From NCBI RefSeq assembly GCF_002210435.1, contig NZ_MZMV01000023.1, positions 1-64,000 on the forward strand: a DNA stretch of 64,000 bases. The letters run 5' to 3'. Source of the DNA: Micromonospora wenchangensis (lineage in GTDB: Bacteria; Actinomycetota; Actinomycetes; Mycobacteriales; Micromonosporaceae). The notes under the pieces are model-generated. The model had not been told where the DNA came from. It saw nothing but the letters and a program-made list of their open reading frames with translations, and ran no database searches. Positions within the stretch are counted from its first letter, which is position 1. Each line of letters begins with the position of its first letter. This document shows, in pieces, positions 8,301 to 15,992 of the stretch. Both the position numbers and the translations under genes were made by a program.

Positions 8301-9062
8301 CACCAGCTCGGGCACCCGGGTGCAGTGCGCGTAGAAATCGGCCCGCAACCCGATCACCACCCGGGTGCGGCCGCCCGCCTCGCCCGCCACCGCGAGCAAC
8401 GCGCGGATGAAGGTCTCCCGCTCGGACTCGTCCGCGCAGAGGGAGAACACCTCCTCGAACTGGTCGACGATCAGCAGACCGTCGGTTCCCGCCACCGGGT
8501 TGTCCGCCAGCTCCCGCACCGGGTGGGCACCGGGGGTGATCACCACGGTCCGCAGCTCCTCGTTCGCGCGCCAGGCCGGCAGCAGACCGGCCCGCAGCAG
8601 GGACGACTTGCCCGAGCCCGACGGCCCGACCACCGCGACGAACCGGTGCCGGGCCAGCCGGTCCGTGAGGTCGGCGACGAGGCGGTCCCGACCGCAGAAC
8701 AGGTCCGCGTCGTCGGGTCCGTAGGCGGCCAGGCCCAGGTAGGGCGGCCGGTCCCCGACCGGATCGGAGGCACCGGTCGTCGGTGGCGTCGCGGCGTCCA
8801 GTTCCGCGACCGCACTCCGCCAGCGGGCCGTCCACTCGTCGGGGTCGCCGTCGCAGGCGCGGGCGTACGCCACCGCCACCGCCAGGGTCGGCAGCCGGTC
8901 ACCCGCAGCGGCCTGCGCCAGCGCGGTTGCCGAGTAGTGCGCCCGCTTGGCCAACACGCGGTACGTCGGATTGCCCGCCGACTGCCGCAGCTCCCGTAGG
9001 GCGACGGCGAACCGCTGCGCCGGCCCCTCGCCCGGATCCACCGGACGCTCCGGACGCGGCAT
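5382..9062 (-). CDS. XRE-nSTAND1-transmembrane-WD40 (14 repeats) protein
   Basis: A 1226-aa multidomain protein. Residues about 12-75 are an XRE-like HTH (FAVALRELRQSAGNPTYRVLAKRAHYS). Then comes an nSTAND1/NACHT-like NTPase opening YLGLAAYGPDDADLFCGRD, with Walker A GPSGSGKSSLL and Walker B GLLIVDQFEEVF. One membrane helix follows (TIGSLVAGLVTVSLLAVLAVV). The C-terminal half is 14 WD40 repeats ending in variants of DGTARLWD, enough for two seven-bladed propellers. ATG 9062 follows GGTGGGA; a longer frame to 9236 has no such site. By family knowledge it is a STAND signal-transduction switch: the propellers sense a ligand and the NTPase oligomerises. Its trigger and output are unknown. Confidence 0.9.
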   Translation of the reverse strand: MPRPERPVDPGEGPAQRFAVALRELRQSAGNPTYRVLAKRAHYSATALAQAAAGDRLPTLAVAVAYARACDGDPDEWTARWRSAVAELDAATPPTTGASDPVGDRPPYLGLAAYGPDDADLFCGRDRLVADLTDRLARHRFVAVVGPSGSGKSSLLRAGLLPAWRANEELRTVVITPGAHPVRELADNPVAGTDGLLIVDQFEEVFSLCADESERETFIRALLAVAGEAGGRTRVVIGLRADFYAHCTRVPELVAALQDAQLLVGPMTPEELSVAVTEPAARTGLMVEKTLVATIIAEAASRPAVLPFVSHALWETWRRRRGAGLFLAGYEAAGGLDGALAQSADRVFGELDEEHRLAVRRILLRLTALGDGTEDTRRRVARAELGDDAVTAYVLERLAAARLVTIGEETVEIAHEALIRGWPTLRDWLAADRESLRAHRRLTGAATDWATHGGDDAFLYRGSLLAGWADRDTEALNGTERDFLAASLARQTREHARRRRRMRVTIGSLVAGLVTVSLLAVLAVVQTVAANAQRDLAVADSLAARSRAALATQPDLANLLALAGLGHSVTAQTVASAQAALSVPMHVARPLIGHSGAVTAAAYSPDGGTVATGGDDGTIRLWTAGPTAALTQGSAVTAIAFTRDGRLLATGGVDGTVRLWDATTHRPLGTLTARAAVDTVAFHPDGTTIATGHADGAVRLWDTRTGLSRPVPVGHDGPVNAVTFDRTGLILATGGDDNTARLWNTATRHTTVLSGHTGEVFAVALSPDGTTLVTGSADGTARIWDVTTHESRASLVGHTRVVRAVAFGADGRTVVTGSWDGTARIWDTITHQPLATLTGHTDEVLAVGTSPDGTTVVTGSRDGTARTWDTRTSSSVATLGGHTGYVDAVAFSPDGRTVATGSRDGTVRLWDTAQQGQLAVLDARAGFVFTVAFSPDGTTLATGHKDGRIRLWDTGTRRRKATLTGHTDGVASVAFSPDGQLLASASTDGTARLWDLATRRASAVLTGHTGWVDAVDFSPDGSTASTASTDGTVRLWDSDAGSSIVTLAPGTGHLNAVAFSPDGRTLAIAPADGTALLWDIAARRVASVLTGHTAEVNAVAFSPDGRTVATSSRDGTTRLWDRDRGRTIVGLTGHVGWVTAVAFSPDGRTLATTSWDHTARLTPTPDTWPAELCRRAGRNLTDDEWAYHVGSEPYRRLCPELPSGQGADPTAPASTYPDLRPRSVSR
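5580..7290 (-). repeat. Fourteen tandem WD40-coding repeats
   Basis: Units of about 120-126 bp each encode roughly GHT-x-x-V-x-A-V-A-F-SPDG-R-T-x-A-T-G-S-x-DGT-x-R-L-WD. Repeats 1-4 are the most degenerate and lack parts of the GH; repeats 5-14 are close to one another, which suggests recent amplification of the distal propeller. The periodicity also creates long antisense open frames with no coding support. Confidence 0.85.
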
Positions 9063-9149
9063 TTCCCACCCCCAATGACAGATGCGAATGCTATCAGCGG
9101 CCGTCGTCGAATCGCCTGGTCGGCGGTTGTTCAGTTCCCACCCCCGGAA

Positions 9150-9233
9150 ACCGGACAACGTCGAACCACGGAAACGGTCGAGTCGGTTGTCCACTGTTGT
9201 TTGTCCATACCGCACTGCCGAAGCCGGACAACC
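9150..9233. promoter_or_regulatory. Alternating GGACAAC motifs between divergent genes
   Basis: The 227-bp spacer between the WD40 protein and the DUF4173-like gene carries CCGGACAAC at 9151, its inverse GGTTGTCC at 9185-9192, and CCGGACAACC again at 9224-9233. Such alternating copies could be sites for the XRE domain of the adjacent protein. No clear -35/-10 pair was found, so this is a weak call. Confidence 0.3.
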
Positions 9234-9289
9234 CACCGCCCGCTAGACACAGATCCGTAAGCCGCGTCACCGCGTCCAAAGGGGATCTG

Positions 9290-10864
9290 ATGTCGTTGCC
9301 CGTCACGAGCGCCACGCCACCACCGGGCGAGCCGCCCGAGCCGTCGTCCTCGACCGGGCCTTCGTCGCCCGGGTCCGGGCCGCCCGGAGCCACGCCCGCG
9401 CCACGGCCCCGGGCGGCGATCACCGCCACCGCGGGCGCCGCGATCGTGGCGGCCGTCGCGCTGTCGTGGGACCGGCCGGGCATCGGGTGGCTGTTGACCG
9501 CGCTCGCCGTCGCCACCGCGACAGTGGTCTCGGCCGGCCGCGGTTCTGCGTGGTCCGGTCGTACTGCGGTCCGGGCCGGTGAGGCGGTAGCCGTGGTGGT
9601 GCTGATCGCCGTGGGCGCGGTGCGCGCGGCGGAGTGGCTGTTCGTGCTGTGCGTGCTTGCCGCCGGGGTGGTCGGCTGCGTGGCCCTGACCGATCGCTGG
9701 TCGGCCGGCAGCCTGGTGGCCGCCCCGCTGCGGGTGGCCGGTTCGGTGCCGGCAGCGCTGCGGTGGCTGCTCAGGGGCGCGATCAGGATCCACGTTCAGG
9801 ATCGGGGCGCGGCCCGGCGGACCACCGTCGCCGGGCTGGTGGCGGTGGCGTTGCTGGCCGTGTTCGGGTTCCTGCTGGCCGAGGCGGACGCGGCGTTCGC
9901 CGAGATGCTGTCCGTGCTGATCCCGTCGGTCGACGGCGGCACCCTGGTGCGGTGGCTGGGGTCGGCGGTCGCCGCCGTCGTGGTGACGGCGGTCGCGGCT
10001 CACGGTCTGCTGACCGGCACGCCCGTGCCCGAACCGGGGTCGCGGCCGGGGCTGGTCCGGCGGGTCGAGTGGGCCCTTCCGGTCGGCGGACTGGTCGCAC
10101 TGTTCGCGGGCTTCGTCGCGGTCCAGGCGACGGTCCTGTTCGGCGGCGGTGAGCACGTGGCGAAGACCGCCGGGCTGACGTACGCCGAGTACGCCAGGGC
10201 CGGCTTCTGGCAGCTACTGGTGGTCACCGGGCTCACCGTGATCGTGGTGGGCGTGGCGGCCCAGATCGCGCCCCGGGCCACGGTGTCCGACCGGGTGCTG
10301 TTGCGCACGCTGCTGGGACTGCTGTCGGTCCTGACCCTGGTCATCGTCGCCTCGGCCCTGTCCCGGATGGCGGCCTACGAGCAGGCGTACGGGTTCACCA
10401 GGCAACGGTTGCTGGTGACCGTCGGCGAACTGTGGCTGGGGGTGCTCTTCCTGCTCACCCTGGTGGCCGGGATCAAGCTGCGGGGACGATGGGTGCCCCG
10501 GGCCGCCCTCGCCGCGGCCGTCGGCGCGCTGATCGGCCTGGCCGTGCTCAATCCCGACGCGTTCATCGCCCGACAGAACGTGAACCGGGCCGAGAAGCAC
10601 GGGATCGACTTGTACTACCTCAGCACCCTGTCCGCAGATGCCGTTCCGGCGCTGCGGAAGCTGCCGGAGCCGTACCGCTCCTGTGCGTTGGCCGTAATCG
10701 CCGACGAACTGAACGGCGGCTCGGCACCCTCGTCGGGGTCCGACCGGCGCGACGCGTGGCAGGAGTGGAACCTGGGCCGCGCCACCGCCCGGGCCCACCT
10801 CGACGATGACGCCCTGCGTCCGTGTTCGGCGGCGTACGGGCAGTACTTGCCTGACGCTGACTGA
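9290..10864 (+). CDS. DUF4173/DUF4153-type integral membrane protein
   Basis: A 524-aa protein: a Pro/Ser-rich cytoplasmic N-terminus of about 45 residues, then around ten hydrophobic segments, then a hydrophilic tail of about 120 residues. The marks of the DUF4173/DUF4153 family are visible: YAEYARAGFWQLLVV, the segment around AYEQAYGFTRQRLLV, and ARQNVNRAEKHGIDLYYLSTLS. ATG 9290 is preceded by AAAGGGGA. The function of this family is unknown. It diverges from the STAND protein, so the two may share regulatory DNA. Confidence 0.8.
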   Translation: MSLPVTSATPPPGEPPEPSSSTGPSSPGSGPPGATPAPRPRAAITATAGAAIVAAVALSWDRPGIGWLLTALAVATATVVSAGRGSAWSGRTAVRAGEAVAVVVLIAVGAVRAAEWLFVLCVLAAGVVGCVALTDRWSAGSLVAAPLRVAGSVPAALRWLLRGAIRIHVQDRGAARRTTVAGLVAVALLAVFGFLLAEADAAFAEMLSVLIPSVDGGTLVRWLGSAVAAVVVTAVAAHGLLTGTPVPEPGSRPGLVRRVEWALPVGGLVALFAGFVAVQATVLFGGGEHVAKTAGLTYAEYARAGFWQLLVVTGLTVIVVGVAAQIAPRATVSDRVLLRTLLGLLSVLTLVIVASALSRMAAYEQAYGFTRQRLLVTVGELWLGVLFLLTLVAGIKLRGRWVPRAALAAAVGALIGLAVLNPDAFIARQNVNRAEKHGIDLYYLSTLSADAVPALRKLPEPYRSCALAVIADELNGGSAPSSGSDRRDAWQEWNLGRATARAHLDDDALRPCSAAYGQYLPDAD

Positions 10865-10970
10865 GCTCCCGGCCTGACGACGGTCGGCGGGCAGGTCGCG
10901 GGCCTCGTCGTGGGGTTCCCGGATGATGGCGGGCTGGACGGGGCCGGCCCCGGTTGCACGCCGACGGCGG

Positions 10971-11621
10971 TCATTCCGCGTGTCGGTCGCCGCGTAGGTA
11001 CCGGGTCACCATGTTCGCCAGTTCGCGCTCGAATCGTTCGACCGGGATCGGTCGGGGGTCGGCCATCAGCTTGTGCGTGTTGATCTCCACCGTGAACACG
11101 ATGAGTTCGGCTGCCGTGTCGAGGTCGGTCACGCGGACGTCCGGGTGCAGGGCGAGCAGGTCACGGATCTGGGCGACGCGTTGCCTGCCGTGCCGGTCGA
11201 TGGTGTCGAGCAGCTCCTGCGACAGCGGCGCTTCCTCGATCATGATGCGCAGCAGTTGCGGGTCCTCGCTGTGGTTGTCGATCGCGTCGCGGACCAGGGC
11301 CCGGACCGTCGCCGCCAGGGTGCCCGGTGACAGGTCGAGTTCGTCGGCCCGGGTCCAGGTGCCGCGATCGATGTGCCGCACCAGCAGCGCGGCGAGGATC
11401 GCGTCCTTGTTCGGAAAGTACTGGTACAGCGATCCGATGGAGACCCGGGCCCGTTCGGCGATGCGGTTCGTGGTGCCGGCGGCGTAGCCGTACTCGCTGA
11501 AAACGTGAGCAGCGGCGGCCAGGATGCGCTCCCGGGTGAGTTCGGCCCGCACCTGGCGGGGCTCGCGACGAGGCTGGAGACGACGGTCGGCTGACGGCAT
11601 CCGAGGGTCCTTCCGGGGCAC
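10971..11621 (-). CDS. TetR/AcrR-family regulator
   Basis: A 216-aa regulator whose HTH is canonical: ILAAAAHVFSEYGYAAGTTNRIAERARVSIGSLYQYFPNKDAILAALL. The C-terminal ligand domain is helical and unassigned. The first ATG (11621) gives a basic N-terminal tail; an internal ATG seven codons on is an alternative. It diverges from a PNPOx-like/siderophore-interacting pair, with an inverted repeat between, so repression of that pair is a reasonable inference. Confidence 0.88.
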   Translation of the reverse strand: MPRKDPRMPSADRRLQPRREPRQVRAELTRERILAAAAHVFSEYGYAAGTTNRIAERARVSIGSLYQYFPNKDAILAALLVRHIDRGTWTRADELDLSPGTLAATVRALVRDAIDNHSEDPQLLRIMIEEAPLSQELLDTIDRHGRQRVAQIRDLLALHPDVRVTDLDTAAELIVFTVEINTHKLMADPRPIPVERFERELANMVTRYLRGDRHAE

Positions 11622-11643
11622 GGAAAGCGAGTAGGCAAAGAGC

Positions 11644-11657
11644 TGAGCTATTGCTCA
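11644..11657. promoter_or_regulatory. Candidate TetR operator
   Basis: TGAGC and GCTCA are exact 5-bp arms around TATT. The site lies 23 bp before the TetR start in the AT-rich strip of an otherwise GC-rich spacer. A TAATAG sequence beside it (11658-11663) could be a -10 box. Binding is inferred from position and symmetry. Confidence 0.45.
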
Positions 11658-11769
11658 TAATAGAGCTCTGAGCTGCCGAAACAAGGTGTCACCGATTCGG
11701 TGCATCGACAGCCGACGGCACCTTCGCCGGCTACCCGGCCCACCCCGCCCCCGGCCGAGAGGAACCGTG

Positions 11770-12261
11770 GTGTTGCATCGACTCACGACCGTGGACGAGG
11801 TCGAGGCGCTCGTCGGCCGCCCACCGGCCGCGGTCATGCTCAAACAGGTCGGTGCCCTCGACGCGGGCTGCCGCACCGTCCTGGCCCACAGCCCGGTCGC
11901 GGCGTTCGGCTACCGCGACACCGGCGGCACGAGCCGGACGACGTTCGTCGGCGGCGTCACCGGGTTCGCCCGCGTCCACTCCCCCACGCGGCTCTCGTTC
12001 GCCCTCCCCGCTGCCGACGCCGCCCCCGGGCCGGCGTCGATGTTCTTCCTGCTGCCAGGCGTCGGTGAGGTCCTGCGCGTCAACGGCACGGTCACCTCCC
12101 GGCAGGGAGCACGGACCACGGTGGCGATCAGGCAGGCGTACGTGCACTGCGCGCAGGCCCCGCAGCAGCGGGCCGCCGGCTACACCCTGACGTGTGTCGG
12201 CCAACCCCTGTCCGAGGTGACCATCGACCTCGCCGAGCCCCCTCCACCGCGAATTCCCTGA
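11770..12261 (+). CDS. Pyridoxamine 5'-phosphate oxidase-like (split-barrel flavin-binding) protein
   Basis: A 163-aa protein with the split-barrel FMN-binding pattern seen in PNPOx-like proteins paired with siderophore-interacting proteins: RTTFVGGVTGFARVHSPTRLSFALP, then SMFFLLPGVGEVLRVNGTV, and AIRQAYVHCAQA. There are two adjacent GTG codons (11767 and 11770); GAGAGG spacing favours 11770. Twenty-four bp separate it from the downstream SIP-type gene, so the two are likely co-transcribed. I infer a flavin-linked redox role, not vitamin B6 synthesis. Confidence 0.75.
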   Translation: MLHRLTTVDEVEALVGRPPAAVMLKQVGALDAGCRTVLAHSPVAAFGYRDTGGTSRTTFVGGVTGFARVHSPTRLSFALPAADAAPGPASMFFLLPGVGEVLRVNGTVTSRQGARTTVAIRQAYVHCAQAPQQRAAGYTLTCVGQPLSEVTIDLAEPPPPRIP

Positions 12262-12285
12262 GCCCCTCGGTAAGGAGACACCCTC

Positions 12286-12990
12286 ATGCCCACAGCACCG
12301 GCCCTCGTCGGCAGACTCGCCGAAACCTTCCTCGGACGTCGAGCGCGCGTGCTGCGTGCTGCGCAGATCGCGCCTCACTTCCTGGAAGTCGAGTTCCACG
12401 CCCAACCGCCGGCGGGCGGGTGGCGGCCCGGCCACGAGGTGCAGGTTCGCGCCACTGCGACAGAGGGACGCCGCTACACCGTCCGCACTGTCGAAGCAGC
12501 CGACCGCATCACCGTTCTCGCCGTCCTGCACGGCGACGGACCGGGTGCGCGATGGCTGCAGAACCTGCGCCCAGGGACGGAAACCACGCTGTTGGCCGGT
12601 CGCCACGTCCCGTTGAGGGTGACTGGCACTCGGCGGCTGCTCATCGGCGACGGCTCCGCGCTCGGCACCCTCGATGCCGTCGCCAGCGCCGACCCCCACG
12701 CGCCGACCGTTCTGGTCGAGGCTCCGTCCGACGCGGTCGACCAGCTCCGCGAGCGATGGCCGCGTTACCGGTTCCTCGCCGCGCTCGCCGACGATCCGGG
12801 GGCCACGATCCGCTCGTGGCTCGACGAGTCGATTCGCCGCGAGGAGCTCACCGGTATCGACGGCGTGCTCCTGCTCGGGCATGCCCAGTCCATCCAATGC
12901 CAACGAGAGGCACTCGTCGGCGCGGGCCTCCTCGACCGACGCGCGATCACCACGCGGCCCTACTGGGCCACGGGCAAGGTCGGACTGTAG
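12286..12990 (+). CDS. Siderophore-interacting protein (SIP) family FAD-binding reductase
   Basis: A 234-aa protein of the SIP/ViuB family, which reduces ferric siderophores with FAD and NAD(P)H. The FAD-binding barrel contains the family RRYTVRTVE motif (R-x-Y-T-x-R), followed by HGDGPGARWLQNL and the NAD(P)-binding half LLIGDGSALGTLDAV. The C-terminus ITTRPYWATGKVG matches the family ending (YWxxGK). It is somewhat shorter than many members (about 270 aa). TAAGGAGA lies just before the ATG. It sits in an operon with the PNPOx-like gene and under a divergent TetR regulator; an iron link is likely, but no iron box was seen. Confidence 0.85.
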   Translation: MPTAPALVGRLAETFLGRRARVLRAAQIAPHFLEVEFHAQPPAGGWRPGHEVQVRATATEGRRYTVRTVEAADRITVLAVLHGDGPGARWLQNLRPGTETTLLAGRHVPLRVTGTRRLLIGDGSALGTLDAVASADPHAPTVLVEAPSDAVDQLRERWPRYRFLAALADDPGATIRSWLDESIRREELTGIDGVLLLGHAQSIQCQREALVGAGLLDRRAITTRPYWATGKVGL

Positions 12991-13001
12991 CCGGAAACGA
13001 G

Positions 13002-13016
13002 CAAGCGTGTCGCTTG
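13002..13016. terminator. Small hairpin between convergent genes
   Basis: CAAGCG and CGCTTG pair around TGT between the convergent SIP and membrane-protein genes. The stem is only 6 bp and has no T-run, so it is a weak terminator candidate. Confidence 0.3.
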
Positions 13017-13030
13017 TGGCGGTTGATGCG

Positions 13031-13726
13031 CTAGCCAGTGGTACTCGTGCTTTCCGTCGCGTCGCCGGAATTCCCGGTGCGGGTGACGGTGGCGAGAGAG
13101 ACGCCCCACGCGGCGACCAGCGCCGGTACCAGTGAGTTCCACCAGTTCGGTGTCAACCAGGGGAAGGAGCCCGCGACGAATGCGGCTGCGGCAACGATGC
13201 CGACAGCTCGCCCGATCAGTCCGGCGCGGGTCGACCAGCTGAGCGTGACCGCGGCAACGGCGAGACCCAGGAACGCCACGTGCAGGGCGCCGAACGTCGA
13301 GCTGACGAGCAGGGCTACGACCTCGGTTGACAGGTCGATCTCAAACACCGGGTAGACCAGACGCCCCACCGCGAGCAGCACGACGACGAGCGCGACGAGG
13401 GCGACAGTGAGAGCGGTCCCTCCCGCGTCGATCCGCGCCGACGGGCCGGCCCGGCCCGTGCTGAGGAGGCCGCGCGCACCGGCTCCCCAGCAGATGACCG
13501 CGAAGAACAGCAGTTCGTTGCTCCACAGTAGTAACGAGTGGCCGCGTTCGACCCACGCCGTGATCGCGGTCGCCTCGGCAGGCGGGTCAGGAAGAAGCGA
13601 CAACAGCAGGAGGGCCACGGCGGTGAGGAGTGCCCCCACGATCATCAGCCAGCGGTGCACCCGTACGTCGGCCGACTGGCGCGGCGTCATGTCTCGTACC
13701 ATCGGACCGCCCGCGGTGGCAGTCAT
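13031..13726 (-). CDS. Multi-pass membrane protein, unrecognised family
   Basis: A 231-aa protein with about six hydrophobic helices (for example WLMIVGALLTAVALLLLSLL, LLFFAVICWGAGARGLL, LTVALVALVVVLLAVGRLV) and a Thr/Ser-rich tail. It resembles small uncharacterised actinobacterial membrane proteins, perhaps DUF4386-like; I cannot assign it firmly. GGAG lies directly before ATG 13726, and in-frame ATGs farther upstream (13774) are possible starts. Its promoter would lie next to the HxlR gene. No function is inferred. Confidence 0.6.
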   Translation of the reverse strand: MTATAGGPMVRDMTPRQSADVRVHRWLMIVGALLTAVALLLLSLLPDPPAEATAITAWVERGHSLLLWSNELLFFAVICWGAGARGLLSTGRAGPSARIDAGGTALTVALVALVVVLLAVGRLVYPVFEIDLSTEVVALLVSSTFGALHVAFLGLAVAAVTLSWSTRAGLIGRAVGIVAAAAFVAGSFPWLTPNWWNSLVPALVAAWGVSLATVTRTGNSGDATESTSTTG

Positions 13727-13797
13727 CTCTCCACCGTGCCCTGCATACTGCGCCTCCCGTGAATGATGAGCCATGATGCCGGACGGTCGCCGCCGGA

Positions 13798-14079
13798 TCA
13801 GGAGTCGCGCCTGCCCCAGTTGCCGAGTGCGACGATCGCCTCGCGCAGGGCGAACCCGCGATCGGTCAGCGCGTAGGCCCGGGTGTTGTGTCGAAGGGGC
13901 AGGCGGATCAGCACTCCAGCCGCTTCGAGTTCGCGTAGGCGTGTCGCGAGCATGTTGGTCGGCACGCCGAGGTCGCGCTGCAGATCGCCGTAGCGTTGTG
14001 GCCCGTCGAGCAGCCGTTCCACGATGAGTAGGGCCCACCGCGCTCCGACGATGTCGAGGGCCGCGGCGAGGTCGCTCAC
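13798..14079 (-). CDS. HxlR-family transcriptional regulator
   Basis: A 93-aa single-domain winged HTH: AALDIVGARWALLIVERLLDGPQRYGDLQRDLGVPTNMLATRLRELEAAGVLIR, then TRAYALTDRGFALREAIVAL. This is the HxlR/MarR-like pattern, though near the short end for the family. The start overlaps the stop of the upstream VOC gene by 4 bp, so the two are translationally coupled. HxlR proteins often sense aldehydes, quinones or other electrophiles, which fits the glyoxalase-fold partner. Confidence 0.86.
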   Translation of the reverse strand: MSDLAAALDIVGARWALLIVERLLDGPQRYGDLQRDLGVPTNMLATRLRELEAAGVLIRLPLRHNTRAYALTDRGFALREAIVALGNWGRRDS

Positions 14080-14489
14080 GCGGTCGGGTCGGCGTCCGCT
14101 TTCATCCAGAACGGCGAGTAGTGGTAGCCGTCAGGGTCGTCGAACTGACGCTGGTACATGAAGGGGTAGTCGTCGGTGTCACCGATCCGCCCGCCAGCGG
14201 CGCCGGCGCGGTCGACGAGCTCGTCGACCGCCTCCCGGCTGCCCAGGTCGAACGAGACCGTGACCTTCGAGGGCGTCTGCGGTCCGCCGATCAGCTCTTC
14301 GACTCCGCCGACGCTCGCGTACATCTCGCGGCTGCCGAGCATGACGTACTGCTCGGGGGCGATCGCGAAGCACGACACGTTGTGGTCGGACATCTCGGCG
14401 TTGAGGGTCCAGCCGAGGGCGGTGTAGAAGGCGGTGGCGCGCTCGACGCTCTCGACCGGGCAGGTGATGAAGATGCTCATGCGGGCCAT
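14076..14489 (-). CDS. VOC/glyoxalase-fold protein
   Basis: A 137-aa vicinal-oxygen-chelate protein: MARMSIFITCPVESVERATAFYTALGW at the start and QFDDPDGYHYSPFWM at the end. It is of the PhnB/bleomycin-resistance-like type and may bind or detoxify a small electrophile or antibiotic. Two starts are possible, ATG 14489 and ATG 14480. Neither has a ribosome site and a 15-bp palindrome ends two bases before the first, so leaderless translation is plausible. Cotranscribed with the HxlR regulator. Confidence 0.8.
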   Translation of the reverse strand: MARMSIFITCPVESVERATAFYTALGWTLNAEMSDHNVSCFAIAPEQYVMLGSREMYASVGGVEELIGGPQTPSKVTVSFDLGSREAVDELVDRAGAAGGRIGDTDDYPFMYQRQFDDPDGYHYSPFWMKADADPTA

Positions 14490-14490
14490 G

Positions 14491-14505
14491 CTTGCAAAAT
14501 GCAAG
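14491..14505. promoter_or_regulatory. Palindromic operator abutting the VOC start codon
   Basis: CTTGCA and TGCAAG are perfect 6-bp arms around AAA, ending two bases before ATG 14489. The position would block transcription start or a leaderless message. The HxlR regulator in the same operon is the obvious candidate binder. Confidence 0.55.
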
Positions 14506-14798
14506 TGAACCGTCAAGCGGTGCCCGCCCCGCACGAGGATCGGCTGCTGCCTGCGTCGACCTGCCACGAGCCGGGTTCGTCCGGAAGGTCCCCCGTCTGG
14601 CCAACCGGCGACCGCGCCGGGAAACCCGGCGGAGCGCTGCGCTGACCGGGCGACGAACGGATCACGGCACGAACGGCAGGGGTGGCGCTGTCGGGAGTAC
14701 CTGCGTTGTGCAGCCGCGGATTCGGGGCTGGCATCATCTCCTGTCGGCGGTCCCGGGTCGCCGGTCGCGCTTGGCGACACCTGCTGGAAGGAGACGGC

Positions 14799-15596
14799 GT
14801 GTCCCACTGGGACGACCTGCTCGGTCACGCGTTCGGCCTGCTGCTCGGCCGGCCGCTGGCGGAGTTCGACACGGCGGGCACGTACGCGGTGTTCCACTAC
14901 GACGACGAGACCGCTGGCGAGGCGATCGAGGACCTCGATCCCGGAGAACTCGTGGCCGACGTCAACGGCAGGTCAGGCGACCTCGGCGGTGACTGGCTCC
15001 ATCCGGACCGCTGGGTGCCGGACCTGGCCAGGTCGGCGTTCGTCGCCACGCAGGTGCGGCCCGCCGCGCTCCAGCCGCTGATCACCGCCACGACCGACGA
15101 CGACCGGGCCGTGGTGTGGGGCAGGGACATCGGCCGGGCGCTGAAGGCCGGCTCGCTGAGTCTCGACGAGCTCACCCCCGACGGCTACCGGCGGTACCCC
15201 CATCTGCTCCTGCGGCCACGGACGGACGGCTCGCTGCTGGACGCGATGCGCGCGGCGACGTGGACGATGAGCGCTCCGGACGGCCTGAGCGACATCGGCG
15301 ACAGTCTGGTGCGGCACGGGTACGTCGAGCCCGGGGTGAGTGTGGTCGACCCCCGTTGGGAATCGACCCTGGACCAGATCGGCGACGACGCACTCCGGCG
15401 GCACCTGCGCGGGCTGTGCCTCGACGCCCGGTGGGCACGGATGACCGGCGCGTACTACCTCGGCCCCGGTGACTGCCCAGGCGACCTGCAGCCGATCGCC
15501 GACCTGCCGGGCAGCAGCGTGATCGCCAGCTGGGAGTTCGGTGAGGGCCAGGGTGCCACGGCTGTCGTGCTCCTGAGCGAGCCTTCCGCCGGGTAG
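14799..15596 (+). CDS. Hypothetical protein
   Basis: A 265-aa acidic protein starting MSHWDDLLGHAFGLLLGRPLAEFDTAGTY. The GTG start has AAGGAG 5 nt before it; the longer frame from 14682 lacks such a site and its extra residues look non-coding. There is no signal peptide, membrane helix or recognised motif. The composition (many Asp, Trp and Arg; YLGPGDCPGDL near the end) is that of a soluble cytoplasmic protein. I do not recognise the family. Confidence 0.65.
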   Translation: MSHWDDLLGHAFGLLLGRPLAEFDTAGTYAVFHYDDETAGEAIEDLDPGELVADVNGRSGDLGGDWLHPDRWVPDLARSAFVATQVRPAALQPLITATTDDDRAVVWGRDIGRALKAGSLSLDELTPDGYRRYPHLLLRPRTDGSLLDAMRAATWTMSAPDGLSDIGDSLVRHGYVEPGVSVVDPRWESTLDQIGDDALRRHLRGLCLDARWARMTGAYYLGPGDCPGDLQPIADLPGSSVIASWEFGEGQGATAVVLLSEPSAG

Positions 15597-15992
15597 ACCC
15601 GGCGTGAGGGTGAGGTCGCCCCGGTGATGGCGGACGTCGCCGGGCCGAGGTGCCCCCTGCACGGCGCGGGCCAGGCGCGGCGCGGCGGCGGGGTCGCCCC
15701 GGGTACGGCCGGGTGGGTGGTCATGACGTCGGAGGGGAAGGTCGTCACCGCCTGCCCCGGGGTGACCCCGGAAAACCATCTCTGACCCGACCGCACCGGC
15801 TTATTCTCGACCCGTAGGCACCGGGTCCGGAGGATCTCGCGGGGCCGGTCCGCTGACCCGTCACACCCGACGGCACGTCCTGACGACCACCGGGGGGCCT
15901 GCCGGTGGTGCGCGGACGCCGCGACGGCCACGTCGGTGGCGGTGGATGACCCCGCGGGAGCGGTCCCGGGAACTCACGACGACGGGAGCACC
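15597..15992. other. Non-coding gap
   Basis: No frame here has convincing codon bias or a ribosome site. The only structure seen is a GC-rich dyad, ACCACCGG at 15886-15893 and CCGGTGGT at 15902-15909 around an 8-base loop. It may be a terminator of the upstream gene or part of the lipase leader, but it has no T-run. Confidence 0.4.
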
